A DNA stretch of 64,000 nt, from contig NC_019866.2 in assembly GCF_002234675.1 (NCBI RefSeq), forward strand, positions 11,561,261 to 11,625,260, read 5' to 3'. This stretch comes from Oryzias latipes (lineage: Eukaryota; Chordata; Actinopteri; Beloniformes; Adrianichthyidae). Within the stretch, counting starts at the first letter, position 1. Each line of letters starts with the position of its first letter. The notes under the pieces are model-generated. The model worked only from the letters and a program-made list of their open reading frames with translations, searched no databases and had not been told where the DNA came from. The position numbers and the translations under genes were made by a program. This document shows, one piece after another, positions 48,210 to 61,500 of this stretch.

Positions 48210-51200
48210 ACCAGATATGAATTGAACTTAAAGGGAGCTTCAAGCAGAGAGCACAAAAGGGGACAAGGCAAAATCACTTTTGTGATATCGGTGATGTTAG
48301 ACATCAACACGTCTGCCTATTTCTCTGTTATTATATTACTGCAATGCTGTTGAAATGTTTTGGTCATCCCTGCAGCTCTGAGGTATCAACAGAAAAGGGT
48401 AGCAGTGACTAAGGGAAGGTAAAATGTTATGTATTAAAAAAAAAAAAAAAACGAAAAAAATAAATAAATAAGCTCATTTAACTCTGTTTTCAGCAAGATT
48501 TTTCAGGGATAAATAACATTTTTCCGGCCTACATTTTACACCACAGCAGTTAATTTAATGCCTAACTTAATTCATTAAATTCTAAGGATTTAGATTGATT
48601 GGTCTACAACAACTTTTATTTTCTGAACTTTAAATCCAAATCTAAAGATGCCAAAACTGAAGAAATGAGGATTGATATTCATGGACAACAAAAAGGATTA
48701 GGAAAAATATAGATTTCCAATTGGGGGACTTTACTAGCACTAATTCCAATTATCTTTGACTTTGTTGATGGTAAAATTACGTCTTCCTGAGGATGTCTAA
48801 CCCATCATTTGCGTAACTGCAGTGGCAGAAAATAAACTAAAGTTGTACATTTGTCCTCACTGCACCATCACTCCTAACAATAAAACTTTAGGACAACTCA
48901 GACTTTAGGACAATTCCATTTGGGAATACCCAGTGTTTGACAGTTAGTTTTTCTTTTTAATTGTAAATTATGCAGAAAAATTTTACTTTTCTTATTTTCC
49001 CCTGAATTTTATGTTTAACCTTTTAAAAAAACTCAAGGTCAGCTTTGTGTATAAGATGCTTACACAATCCATTTTTTAATTAATTTACACATTCAAAATG
49101 ATGCATTAATTGAATTTCCTAAATGTCTACAATCTAAAGTCAAATGTGTTTAAACGTTGCCTGACCTTAATCTGATGTTAATTAAAATTTAATAATATGG
49201 AGAATTCAATTGTGTCCAATGACACTGCTGCATGGGATGCCCTTGCAAAGATTCATTGTTATGATTGAGGTCTCTACCGGTAATAGTTTTAAGGTGCCTT
49301 TTAACTGATATGCAAAGATGTTAATGGCATCTAAGGTAGGTCAAAAACCAGCTTTTCTTCAAGTCCAGCAACAAACCTAACACTTGTGCTTTTTTGTCTT
49401 CAATAAAGAATGATGAATCCATGCTAATCCCCCCTTTTCAGCGCCTCCACTTCATCTTTTCTGCTACCTGGCTTTTAGCTGTGAATACCTGCCTGTTTAA
49501 TGTATTACCAGCCACGCAGTCCCCTCAGCTTTTATCTAGCCCATGGCACCATCTTAATGTTGGAGTGGAGCTTAATTCAGGTGCTCACAACATCAAAGGC
49601 GCAGCAAGTCCAGGCAACTGCAAAAACAAAGGACTCGCCTGTGAGGATGACAAGGACGTTGATTTTAGTGGGTGCAACATTGTGCACTTGAGAAAATGGT
49701 TTGCATCATAGAGGATATGCATAAACACCACAGTTTGGTAAAGAACTACAGTTTGGACGGAAGATATTTGGTTGTGTTGTGTTCTAATAATCACATAAAA
49801 CAGCATAATGAGTGAAATATATTGACATATTCTTCTAGAAAATCAGCGATTCCGCCATATGCTCTTGTCTTTTGTAGATTGGGTATAGCAGTCTTGTGGG
49901 GTTTAGTGAGAGAGGCAAGCAGCTGACATTAAAGACCTGATTCATGGTCAGGGGAGCATCCCCGACTTCCTGGGGGACACATTGTGCAGGGATGGGCAAT
50001 ACAAAAGAATGACACCAGGTTTAATGAGAGCTGCTGCTTCTTTTTCTTCTCTGGCCCACGATTCTTCCCGACTTTACTGTGGATGTAGGTCATCCAGGCA
50101 CAAAGGTGCAGCAATAATGGATGAGAGTTTATTACTCAGCCATCACCTCCTGTTTAACAATGGCCTTTTCAAAACCCCTCCTCCTTGTTTTCGCTCTTTT
50201 CTTATGAGTAGCCGCTAATCTGGTGGCAGCTTTAAGCCGAACCCCTCGTGATTTGATCAGTGAATTGAAAATATACCCACACAACAACAAAACGTTGAAA
50301 TTTTGGGCCAAAGGGGAAAAAATCTGCTGTTTGAAGAAAAAGATTGAAATTCCATGATTGCAACTAATGCCCTTTTATTATTTGAATTCCAAATAGTTTA
50401 ATGCAAAAATAAATGGTCTCAAACATGCTATTCTGAGACAAAAGGGATCCAGTGTCCTTATGACAATGCAAGAGACCGATCTGACAGAACACGCGATCCT
50501 TTTATTGTCAGCTTTGGAAGAATGAGATGAATTTCATTTTTCTACCCATTGCTCTGCATTTTTGCATGTTTAATAAATAAGGAATCTGCGTGAGATCCTA
50601 GGATTTTCTTTTTAACCAAGGGCACACTTACCCCAATATTAAAACCTGGTAAAGATGAATAAATCGGCGGTATATGAAATCTGTCATTTTTGTGGGACAC
50701 TATTCAATGACACCTCATGGATTTTGCATGTAACTGAGTGCTCGTCTGCAGCGTTGGTGATGGAGGTTCATGAAAAGAGTTACCTTTCGTGTGTCAGAGT
50801 GTAATTTCCTCGGGGAGTGAAATCCCATTTTCTGATAATCTTGCTGTCATTGCTCCAGGCTGATAAAGGTTAACTGACTTAGTTTGGAGTTAAATAAGCT
50901 CATGACTGTTTGTGTGGAGCGAGAACGATACCCCATTCACCCGCAAAGTTTAATTAAAATCACAACAGCTTGTATGCATTAAAATGTTCTACTTCTCACC
51001 TCCTTTAAGTGGAAACCAAAGTGTTTTCTGTATACAAATCCAATTGCATGCACCAAATAACGAAGTGACCCTGTTTTTAAGAAACATCTTGGAGACCTGG
51101 CTGCACCCCTTTCAAACCTCCAGGGAGTTTCCTTTGAGCATTTCGCTCCCCCCTGTTGGAGGACAGGAATCACAACAAACTGCTTCCTTCAACTGCTGAA

Positions 51201-53760
51201 ATGACGCTGAACTCTATTTTATTTGACAGCGCACATTTTGTTCCCTTGTGGCCAGCTGCTGGCCCAGCTCCCCTGTGCAACTTCAAAGCGAGGTACACAA
51301 AGCGAGGCCTGGCAGAGAGGATGGGTGGGTGGAGAACGGATGGAGACAGGAGCATGACACGGAGCAGCAGGTATCAAATGTGACGAGCTAAAAAGACAGA
51401 AGAGGAGCCAGGCCACTCTGGTTTTCTCATGAAACACAGAAGGCTTCCACTGCAGAGTGTCATTGAGGGACAGATGTTAGTGCTGTCACCTGTGAGGCAG
51501 TGGTGGAAACCCCGCAACATCCAGCGGTTAATTTGGTCCCTAAAGAGTTTGCCAGCTTTTCGCCACTCTTCCTTTCACAGTGATTAGTTTTTACAATCCT
51601 TGGATGCAAATTAGAATTTACTGACAGCCTATCCATCACATTTTGGCTGCAATCTGTTTAGCAGGCTGGCACAGGCTAGTACACATATCTTACAGTCAAT
51701 TTGCTCTCAGACAGGATGAATACATCTCTGTAAGTGCAAATTTCTGCCCAGGAACAGTGTCTAAGTGTTTGTATTTTAAGTTTAAAAAAAAAGACTGCAT
51801 AACTTAACTTTGTGACTTTTTTTTTTGCTATGAAACCCAAAAGTGAATGTATTTTTAAACAATTTACTGAAAGTGCCACAAGGAAGATTGAACTTTTCAT
51901 TTAAGTGTCAGTCTTGAAACAGGGCTCAGAATTTCAAACGCAAAGATTAATCGTAGGGGAGTTTCAATCACATATACACACTCACTCCTCTGTAACTCTG
52001 TAAATCCTGCAGTCTCGGTTCACTGAGTTCATTGTGTTTAGCAGTCTGGAGAGGTGTACACATTCTTTTTCTCTCTCTGCAAATCTTTTCACAGAACTCA
52101 ATACAAAACAGTGATTAATTAGTGTGGCCCGCAGCAATAAAACGTCTAAATAAGTTGTCATCACCGGTCTCCTGGGTGACTCTCTTTTTGTTGTGATTCA
52201 AAACCAATCCCAATGCGATTATTTGTTGCTAAGGCCTGGCAGGTTTGCTCCAACATGTGTAAAGTTTAATTCTATCAAAAGCTACAGAAAAATCGCCTGA
52301 TTTCCTTTTGGAACCAACCGTCCGTGTGACTAACAGTAATGACTTTCAGCAGTGAAGCTGGATGCTTTTGTGCTGCAATCAGTCTCTGTTCTCACAGAGA
52401 AATGTTGCTGTTGCCATCTAACGGCAGCTGCGGAGCAAATGTAGGAAATTACAGTCATTTTTTAAAGGAAGGGGAGCAAGACGCTGAACAGGAACCTTGT
52501 AGGATCTCTGGAGAACTGTTGTAATTTCACACTTAGAAAGCCTGCACAGCAACAGTTAAACGTTCAATTTAAACTTAAATGTTTCCAAGAAGTGTCAAAA
52601 ATATTTATTGTTAAGGTGTATTATAAGGATTAACTCATACCTGCAGTATATTGTATGTGTGTTTACATAAAGTATTTTCATCGCATCTGCTTCTTTTTAG
52701 GTGCTATTTCACATGTTTGCCTCAGAAAATATGGTTGCCATAAAAAAAAAGGCAAGATGAAACATGTTTGGACTAATAAACATTTTATGTACAAGGAAAA
52801 GCTTCAAATTCTGTTGCAACGCAATGTTTTGTATAGTTAATGCAGATGATGAAAAAATTATTGATTTCTTTTTCAAATAATGATAATAATACATTTTACA
52901 AAATTATGTACAAGACATTAGTTTGTATAAAACTGGGCTAATGTTTGTTTGTAAAGTTCATTGTTTAATTGCAGTTACACAACATGGTCACTAGAGAGCG
53001 ACCTTGATTTACGTGTTCTTATTTTTAATACTTCTGTATGGGGCGCCGAATGTCTTTTGTTTTATGCAGTCAGTTGAAATTTTTCTTTTTATTTACCAAT
53101 GAAAGGTGATTTTTAACAATTGGATTTTATAAAACAGACATTTTCGAAGTAAAAAGCACAGAATTTACGTGAATTTACTGAAAGGCAAATTTAAAATAAC
53201 ATTCAGGCAATGCTGATAAGATTTTTGGGAGCCATACTTGATCTTGATTAGTTTAAGATGAAGTTTTTTTTTTTAAGATTAAAACAGTTTAGTAATCTAT
53301 TTTAAAGATTTATGTCTGTGGAGAAAAATCTGCTTCATCAAGAAGAGACTTTTGTATCGTGCAAGCAATTTGTGGAATTATGTAACACAGTATTGGAATT
53401 TCTTTCGTCTGCACAGCTAATCAATATGGCAAAAAGAGTTTTTGCTTTTCTCTGAATTATTTGTGTCATATTACATGATACATTTGTGAAAACTGCCATC
53501 ACATTAATGAAAATAAACTTTGCACTTAAATCAGGTTGTGTTATTGTTTTTTTAATTGTACATTTTAAACTAAATGTGTTTTAAAAGGTGTTAGTCTGTC
53601 AGGCTGTCAGTTATTCTTTTGCTTTGCTGATTAGTTCATGTTAATTGTACAAATTTTAACTGCAATCTGCCTAGTGAACAGTAGGTGGCAGCAGTGATTC
53701 AAAAGCCCCCATCGGTCAGGTAATGACAAAAAAGGAAAAGGGGGCGTGTTTTTGTCTTAG
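48210..53760. other. intergenic DNA between the RTE element and ldaf1
   Basis: No exon or RNA gene is supported. The segments at about 49,900-50,230 and 50,560-51,000 are richer in mixed-composition sequence than the flanks and could hold conserved regulatory elements, but this rests on composition alone. A poly-A run lies near 48,436. Confidence 0.4.
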
Positions 53761-53880
53761 GGGAATCATACTAATACTTTGAAGCGAGCCTCTGAGTTTG
53801 ACTGCATTAGTGTGAGCTGCGACGATTTGACAGCCAAACGGGGATTACTTCATGCTTCAGGTACTCGTAAGGGAACTTTA
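53740..53880 (+). promoter_or_regulatory. possible ldaf1 promoter / untranslated first exon
   Basis: A GGGGGCGTG box lies at about 53741-53750, followed by a GC-richer stretch ending in a donor-like CAG|GTACTC near 53870. The first coding exon of ldaf1 is preceded by a good acceptor (GTTTTTTTTAG, exon from 54452) with 35 bases of leader, so an upstream untranslated exon is expected and this is the nearest candidate. Confidence 0.3.
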
Positions 53881-54486
53881 GGAATTTAGTTCATCTTATT
53901 GGAGAGAAAAAAAGTAAAAATTCTGAACGATAAAATGAAAACGGAATTTTTCTGGAAGATGTTGAATGTACATCTTAAAAGGAATAAATGAAGGCCAGGG
54001 CCCCAAAACTTAAAGGGCATGGTGATCTGCATGTTTGGGAGAGCCTTGTCAAATTTATTTTTGCATTTATTTGACTTCTACTTTTTTAGTCATATTTTGC
54101 ACTGAGAATCATGAATTCTTTTTTTACGTTGCAGCTTGATAGTTTCCTAAAGTTTAAGACTTAAAATGTAAATTATTTTTTTTAGGTTTTTCTTACATTT
54201 GTAAGTCATTAATATCTTCCATGTCATCGTAAAATCAGGGAATAAATGTGGGGATAAAGGAAATCATTTGAGTTTAATTAATTTTGTTAGTAAACCCATG
54301 ATTTCTATGGGAGTTGTCTTTTTTGTGGTTGATATTTATGCACTTTCATATTTTTATGGACTCTTGAACAAACAAACAAACATTTGAATTTTAGTTTTTA
54401 GAATTTTCCAGGTTGTTTTGTAATGATTTGTGTGATGACTGTTTTTTTTAGTAACTTTGGTCGTCAGTCAGCTCAGGTGTGAGACG

Positions 54487-55182
54487 ATGCAGCAAAGCAG
54501 CAGCAGCAGCAGCAGCAGGTTGATGCAGCAGCTGTGGGAAAGATGGACGTCCTCGGTGAAAAACCTTCAGGAAGATCCCTGGGTGAGGCACATTTCCGGG
54601 TCTGTGTAAAAGTTGTCTCTCTTTGGTGGATTCCTGCTGAATTCTCTCTCCGTCAGGTTGCTCGGTTGATGACCACGAGGATCGGCCAGTACGTCAGCAG
54701 CCATCCTTTCTTAGCTCTCACTCTGCTGATGTTCAGCATCATGGCTGCCCTTCCTGTTGGCATCTTCCTCACATTTGCCCTTGTGACAGCCATCGTTTCA
54801 GCAACAGGTTTTGTTTTCGTTGAAGGTAGGTATTCTCCACTCAGAAGGAACCATTTCTTCCTCCTTTTTGGTGACTTGTTCCCGCATTCACTACTTTGCT
54901 GTTCCAGTGATCCTTCTGATTGTTGGAGGCTTGACCCTGCTGTCCATCCTCGTCGGCATCGCCTTGTTCTCTCTGCTGGTTTCAGTCGTCGTTAATGCAT
55001 TCATCAGCTCCATTCCCAGCCAACTGAAAAATTATTTCACACACTGGGCGAAGGTAGAGCTGCAGCATTGATCCGTCGTGCATATCTGGTGATGATTTAA
55101 TGGTGGACTCTGTTCTCTGCAGAATGGCGTCAACCAGGCGCAGAAGACTGAGAATGAAACTTCCGGATTAAAGGAGTTGTAG
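54487..55182 (+). CDS. ldaf1: lipid droplet assembly factor 1 (promethin/TMEM159), four coding exons, 156 aa
   Basis: LDAF1 is an ER membrane protein that binds seipin and marks the sites where lipid droplets form. Exons are 54487-54582, 54657-54825, 54908-55053 and 55123-55182, all with GT/AG introns of 69-82 bp and matching phases. The protein is MQQ followed by seven Ser from an AGC repeat, an amphipathic stretch (LWERWTSSVKNLQEDPW), the family signature IGQYVSSHPFLALTLL (41-56), then a long hydrophobic block (about 50-120) forming the membrane hairpins with the LPVGIFL motif, and a polar tail ending GLKEL. Length is close to the 161-residue human protein, which has the same GQY-SHPFLA-TLL and PVGFFL motifs. 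The 153-codon open frame starting at 54534 is a read-through in the wrong frame. Confidence 0.88.
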
Positions 55183-55675
55183 TAGATTGCTTTGTCCTCC
55201 TAAAAGTTTTCATATTTTGAGGCGATTTGGATCCAATCTGAACGTACTGAATGTTAGCCTGATGAATGTGGTTTGTTGTTGGAACAGACTTGCTGAGCAC
55301 CAAACTAACTTATGCATGAATGTCCACACCCAAAATGTGGTTTAAGAGGTTTTACAGGATAATTCATCCGTCAAAGTACATGCTTGAGTCTTTTTACAAG
55401 TCAATGTCTTTACAGCAAAGTATATATCTGTTATTAATCATCTTATTCAAAGTTATCCAAATATTAACTCTAATTTTCAACTGTGATGTGCCTTGACTTT
55501 TTTTTTTCTTCTTGCTGATCTTAAAATGTTTTACATTTCTTGGATTTGACATTCCTTCTATTTTATTCAGCAAATTTTCTATATTTTTTTTTAAATAGAA
55601 ACATCCACCATCTTGGTTTTTACGATACAATGGAAGTTGTTTCTTTTTAAAAATAAAGTTTCTTGAATTGATCTT
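55183..55675 (+). other. ldaf1 3' untranslated region with AATAAA at 55652-55657
   Basis: About 470 bases of A/T-rich sequence follow the TAG stop, up to a clear AATAAA hexamer, giving a compact gene of about 1.9 kb if the upstream exon is right. Confidence 0.55.
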
Positions 55676-55679
55676 TGCC

Positions 55680-57450
55680 TTTCTTTGAAGTGTTTTCAAA
55701 TTACAAACTGCTTTCTTTTATTAACAATCAATCAATCAGCATATAGGAGAGATGACTAGTTTTACCTGCACAGGTCACACCCGTAGATTTAAAATGAAGC
55801 CTTTAGACCAAACAATTTAAATGAAACTGTAATCTTAGTCTTAGTATTGGCCCCTGACAGCTGCAAAAAGTCTCATTTACAAAGAAGTCTTTCTCTTCTT
55901 TTGCAGTTTTCTAAGTAAACTGTTTGACATTAAACTGACATTTGTAAAATTGATTTGCAGCTTAACTGAATGGTTTTATATAAACCCTGAAAAAACTAGC
56001 TTTTTCCTCTTCTGGTTCTCTGAAAAGAAGCTGTTCCAAATGCCATTCCTATGAGGTCACTAACGTTTCAGTGATTTTCCACATTTTAACCTCTCATTTG
56101 AGCCACTGCTTGTTTTGGAGATTTTTTTTTTTTTGCCCTCCAGTAAAACACAAACTCACAATGGGGTCAGTTGACCAACTGGGCCAGAATCGTTTCCTCT
56201 ATTTGGATTTTACAGAATGTCTTGGATCGTTCATTCATCCGCTCACAGTCTAAAGCTTGGCTGCACTTCGCTGTTTATTGAATGAGAACATTTATCACCA
56301 TGCAAATTTCACTAAAAATTTAAATTTTGTCTTTTGGCAGCCAAGAAGTTAAATCAGTCATGACCCTGTCATTTTGCTTGTTTTACTTCAGTGCTAACAT
56401 CACATAATTTAGTTTTAACTGGAAACAAATCATCTTTACTATCCGCAGTAGTTTTTATGTAATAATAGTAACCTTTGATTTTATCTCTGGTTTTTCAGGC
56501 ACACCTGTATTGTCTGTCTTGCCTCCTGATTGGGTTGTTCTTGTGTTTGTGTACTAGCTTTGCTCATCCCTTCACAGTTTCAAGTCTTCTCTATTTGTAT
56601 AATACCCAAAAAAAGAGGTCTTTTGATAATTTGTGGACAAATGCATATCAATAAATTCTCTGAGAGCTTCAAAAACTTAGACCATTTAGAAAACAGTATG
56701 ACGTGTTTAACATATTAGGGGGGAGTCTCGACCACTTTTGGTTGAGTGATCTGGTTTCTGTTCAGCTGCAGGTGTGGCCATCAAAATTTTATGTAAAAAA
56801 ATATATATATAATGTTCCACACCATACCCAGGTTTAAGCAGAAATGGGAGCTTTTGTTGAGCTATTCTAACTAGCTAAGCTTCACATTTCCTAAAGAAAA
56901 GGTGATTTTTTAACAATAATTTAACTAACCTTGATATCTTTATTCATCTTTTGGGCAGATGTTCTCAATCAATGCAAAAACAACAGATAACATTCAATAT
57001 TGGGGTCTGCTTCTAAGTATTGGCCCATCATCTATAACGTATCCAAATATTGTCAAATACTGCATCACTAATAGTATTAATTTTTGTATTGTTTGAGATC
57101 TTAAAGCTTTTAGCATCTAACATTTTGAATTGCCGCTTTGTATGAAAGATGTGACTCAAACTGACTTTTTCCATAAAAATCTTTTAACTCTTTTAAATGG
57201 CATTTGTTTTGGACTTTTTAATAATTCTGCTTTTTACTGTTAAAATGAGGTTCCAATAAACTTTGAAAAAATACTGATCCTTTCATTATCAGGGGACAAA
57301 TATACACCTAAAACCTAAAAAAATATCAGCACTCTAGAGATGTGTTGTAGTTAGATCTTGGTCCATTTCTAATACAAACTGACAAATTTATGAAATGAAA
57401 TACAGTTTTAGCTTGAAGACTGGAAGATGTCAACAGTCAAACACCATCAC
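55680..57450. other. spacer between the convergent ldaf1 and kdelr2 3' ends
   Basis: No gene is supported. The two flanking genes point towards each other, so the stretch contains no expected promoter. It is A/T-rich throughout. Confidence 0.5.
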
Positions 57451-57470
57451 AGAGGGATTCTCATAAAATC

Positions 57471-57476
57471 TTTATT
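57471..57476 (-). terminator. polyadenylation signal AATAAA for kdelr2
   Basis: The minus strand reads CCAATAAAGATTTTATGAG, about 1.05 kb past the kdelr2 stop, implying a long 3' untranslated region (58523 down to about 57450). Confidence 0.6.
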
Positions 57477-58523
57477 GGAGGTGATGTGGCAAAAAAAAAG
57501 ATATTTAAAAGAATAAATGTTAAAGTTGACAAAGGGCTTGTGAAATGAATAGATTGCTAAACCGTTTTAATGCTGTAAATCAACCTACAACCAAAAGATT
57601 GTTGGTTCAAAACATAACAACCGAAAAATTAAAAAAAAAGGAAATTAAAAAAAGGCACAGGGAGATATTCTTACAATTCTAACATTGGTGCTTCAAGACA
57701 AAAGGGGTTCTGTGCCAAAATACAATTTTTAAAAATTGGAATAGAATTGTTTTTTCTTAAAACAAGCAGAAAATGACCAGTAAACAGCTCTAAATTTCCT
57801 TTTGACATAAGCAACGTTAGAAAAATACTGATGCGACACATTGAGTGCTGGCATTCATTCGACTGATTCAGTTCTTATGTTTTGAGTCTAACATCATTCC
57901 CTAGAGTTCTCTTCAGAACAGGACGCCTAAACAAGAAGAAAATGTCAAAAGTTTTAATGTTTTTACAAAAGATGTTGAGGTGAAACGTGTGATTTTTTTT
58001 ATTTTTTTTTGCTTCAAGCCTAAAGTAAAAATATAATATATGCATAAAATTACTGAAACAATGAATGCAAAATAACTGCAAAAGGTGGTGAAAGTGAACT
58101 TCCTTTCATCGTGCACATCGCTCTTTTACAAGACTGTACATTTTGTGCACTTTTTTCACAAACTCATCCCATTTGCAAAAAAAAAAAAAAAAAAGCGCAA
58201 GACACCTCAGATGTACAAAATACTAATAATAAAAAAAAAAAATAACCCGTTCGACAGCAATGATAAGACCTTTAAGGCAAAATGCTGAACACAGAAATCC
58301 AAAAAAAAAGAAAAAAAAGTTGATCTGGGTTGCTGTTTGCTCTGGTGTTGGTTGGCATTTACCAGTTCCATCAGTGATCATCAAAAAACAAAACAAAAAA
58401 GGCTAGTGTTTTTTCCCACCATAGTTGGCTCTCTGTTTCTGGCATTCGTTGCTGGACATCACGGGACTCCGTGTCATCTGGGCGCCCCCTCCAGGTCTGC
58501 CGGGAGTCGCCGTCTGTTACTTC

Positions 58524-61500
58524 TCATGCTGGCAAGCTCAGTTTCTTGCCTTTCAACACTGCAAGGCAAGATATTGGAAACAAATGATTCATATGCTATA
58601 ATGCCTGATCATCAATAAAATAATAAATACATATGATAATTTAACTAAGGCGTACCGTGAGCATAGTTCACATAGAGGTAAAACTATCTTAATCTGACTA
58701 CAAGTACTTTTATTTCCTCATTGCAAGATCTAAAAAGTGAAATAAATAAAAAATACAGTAAAAAATCAATTGTGGATTTTCTAATTTAGTGTTTCGTCAC
58801 ACTACATTTCCTTTATGCGTTCCTGGGACTGAGATACTGCAAAAAGAGGGAATTTTTCCTCAAAAGATGAATGCTTAGAAGATTTGCCCCTTCGCTACAG
58901 AAATGTGGAAAGGTGAAACCTCAGATCAGCTTTGGCTGAACTTTGCAGCGAGGTTTTTCAGGGAATAGGCTCAGCTTGTTACTTATTTCCATGGTTAATT
59001 TCAATCTACAAAGAAATGGTTTTAGGCCCAAATAAACGCATTCATTCATTTATCTTCTAATCCGTTTTTCCCTTTCGGGGTCACGGGGCTGCCGGAGCCT
59101 ATCCCGGCCACTTGTGGGCGAAGGCAGGTGACCAGTCTGTCGCAGGGTAGAGTGTCCACAATCACACACCCATTCCCACCTAGGGACAATTTAGGTTGAC
59201 CAATTAACATTTGTAGCATGTTTTTGGACGGTGGGAGGAAGCCGAAGTCCCCGTACAAACTCCACACAGAAAGGTCCCCCATTGATGTTCTGGTTCAGGT
59301 CCCCCAGCCGGGACTTGAACCGGGGCCTTCTTGCTGTGAGGCAAGAGCGCTAACCACTGCAGCCCATAAATGATAAATAAACACAGATAAATATAATTAT
59401 TTAGAAGTGACGTATTAGGATTTGCACCAAACTTGGCCATGTGAGTGTTGCATGAAAAGACTGCCTGAAAAAGAGTAACGGCGAATGACGGAATTTATCT
59501 TGGGAGCCTTAGAAGTGTGATAATTTACAGAAAAAAGCTCAATAATCTGTGTTTTAATGGCACGCTAGTTTAAAAAAAAGAATTCCAACCTACCTTTGGT
59601 GACATACAAGTAGAAGAAGTCACAGTAGAGGACAGTCTGAACCACACCAGCCACAATAGCGATCATGTCAAAGAAGCCTTCAAAGTAAAAGCGCCAGATC
59701 CAGTTGAAAAGGTAGAGGGCCCGGTACAGGCCCAGGCAGAACAGGTAGTGGGTGGTGATTGTCTCTGCTTCGCCCGTCTTGCTGATCATGAAGAGCTGAG
59801 GCAGAATTGCCACAGATTCCAGGTAGATGGAGAACGTCCAAAGGATCTAAAGACAGAGCGGTTTCATTTAAGTGTGCTGGAGAAGAATTACGAATAGATT
59901 TGTTCATATGTAGTAATCAATGACGCTTACCTCTAAAGGAGAAAAGTCATGGTTGATAAGAACAGCCAGGCCGCCAACTGGAACGACCAGGAACTCCACT
60001 CTGAAGCTGTCGTGGTTACCGTCGTAGGTGGCTCTGAATTTCATATAAATCAGGTATACTGTGGCGTAGGAACAGCCAATGTAGATCACCTGGAAAACAG
60101 CAGCAGTCAGTAAACACAAGAAAGATGATCTCCATCTTTGACCTCTGTCCAGAGCCGAGTGCAGGATCCTACCTTCATGCTGCTGTTGTACAGCGAGATG
60201 AAAGAGGTGAGCAGATCCAGGTAGCGTGTCGTGAACACAAGAGCAAAGAGAATTTGGCTCTTCCCAGAAATACCTTTAAAAAGAAAATAGGAGATATACA
60301 TTATATTTGTGCTGACACAGCAGCTCTCTTTACCGAACAGAGACATCTGCTGGACATAGCATGAAAATACCATGTAAAATTTAGAAAACCAAATACTTAT
60401 TTTAGACCTTTATTAAACAAAAGATTTGTGTTAGTCAACAGATATAAAAATTCTAAAAGCAAATTTGATCTTCTTACATATACGATCACTTTAGTCTAAA
60501 GAAAAGTGTGGTAACTCAGCTTTCTAATTTTTTCCAAAAGTTGCAATGCAAACTTTAAATAAATACAAAATCATACCAAAACATTTATGCAAAAAGGCAG
60601 AAAAAAAAACCACACCCACGCATCCATATTCGCATCAAGAAAACCTATAATAACCAGTTAATGTGTCACTCATATTTTATTGTGCTGCAAACTATTTAAT
60701 AAGACAAAACCTGAATTTTGAACTAACGTTTCGGGACCAGTAACACGTACTTTTGTTAAAGCTTTTAATTTTATTTTTACACAAAAGTATAAGTCAGATT
60801 GTTCATCATCCTTCAAAAATGCCCCATTAGAATTAGCTACATCACGTGTTTATTTAGTTTAGCCACAAATGATGTTCAAATCCTGACATATTTCATAAGT
60901 TTAGATATGATCCTACAATTTGTTTAGTGTTTGTGTACAGTTTTTGTTTGTTGGTATTTGTATTGTTAAATGTCTTCATGGCTCCCTAAAGAAAAGGAAA
61001 TGATACCATCTATAATCACAACAGTCATGACTGTTAAAAACACAACACTTAACATGTCCAGGATTATTAGATTATTCATAATATAACTTCCAATAGTATA
61101 TCCTATATTATGTTACATATTATAGTATCTATACCGGTTTTATAGTGTCTTGCTCATGCAAGTTTCAGTAGTCAATATATGAACAGTGGTTTTTTTTAAA
61201 GAAAGTATCAAATGTGTTTCATGTACAGAATGTTTGGATACAAGTACAGAGATATAATTTTATGGCATCACCACTTAACTTCTAGGACTTTTTTTAAACT
61301 GACAAACATTTTAAATTGGGGGACGGGAGGGGGCAGCAGAACATATTATTTTATTATAATGTTAGTTTAATGTAATAAAATGACAATTATAATATCAATA
61401 TGGGGGGGGGGGGGTATGTGTGTGGGGGTAAATCAATAAATCCATCAATGCATTTTCAATCTGCCTAATTGGACATTTTATTAAAATTTAATTTGAGGTG

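Noticed and set aside
54534-54995. 153-codon plus-strand frame over ldaf1
   Set aside because: It reads through a splice donor and acceptor in a different frame; the four-exon model gives the conserved protein.
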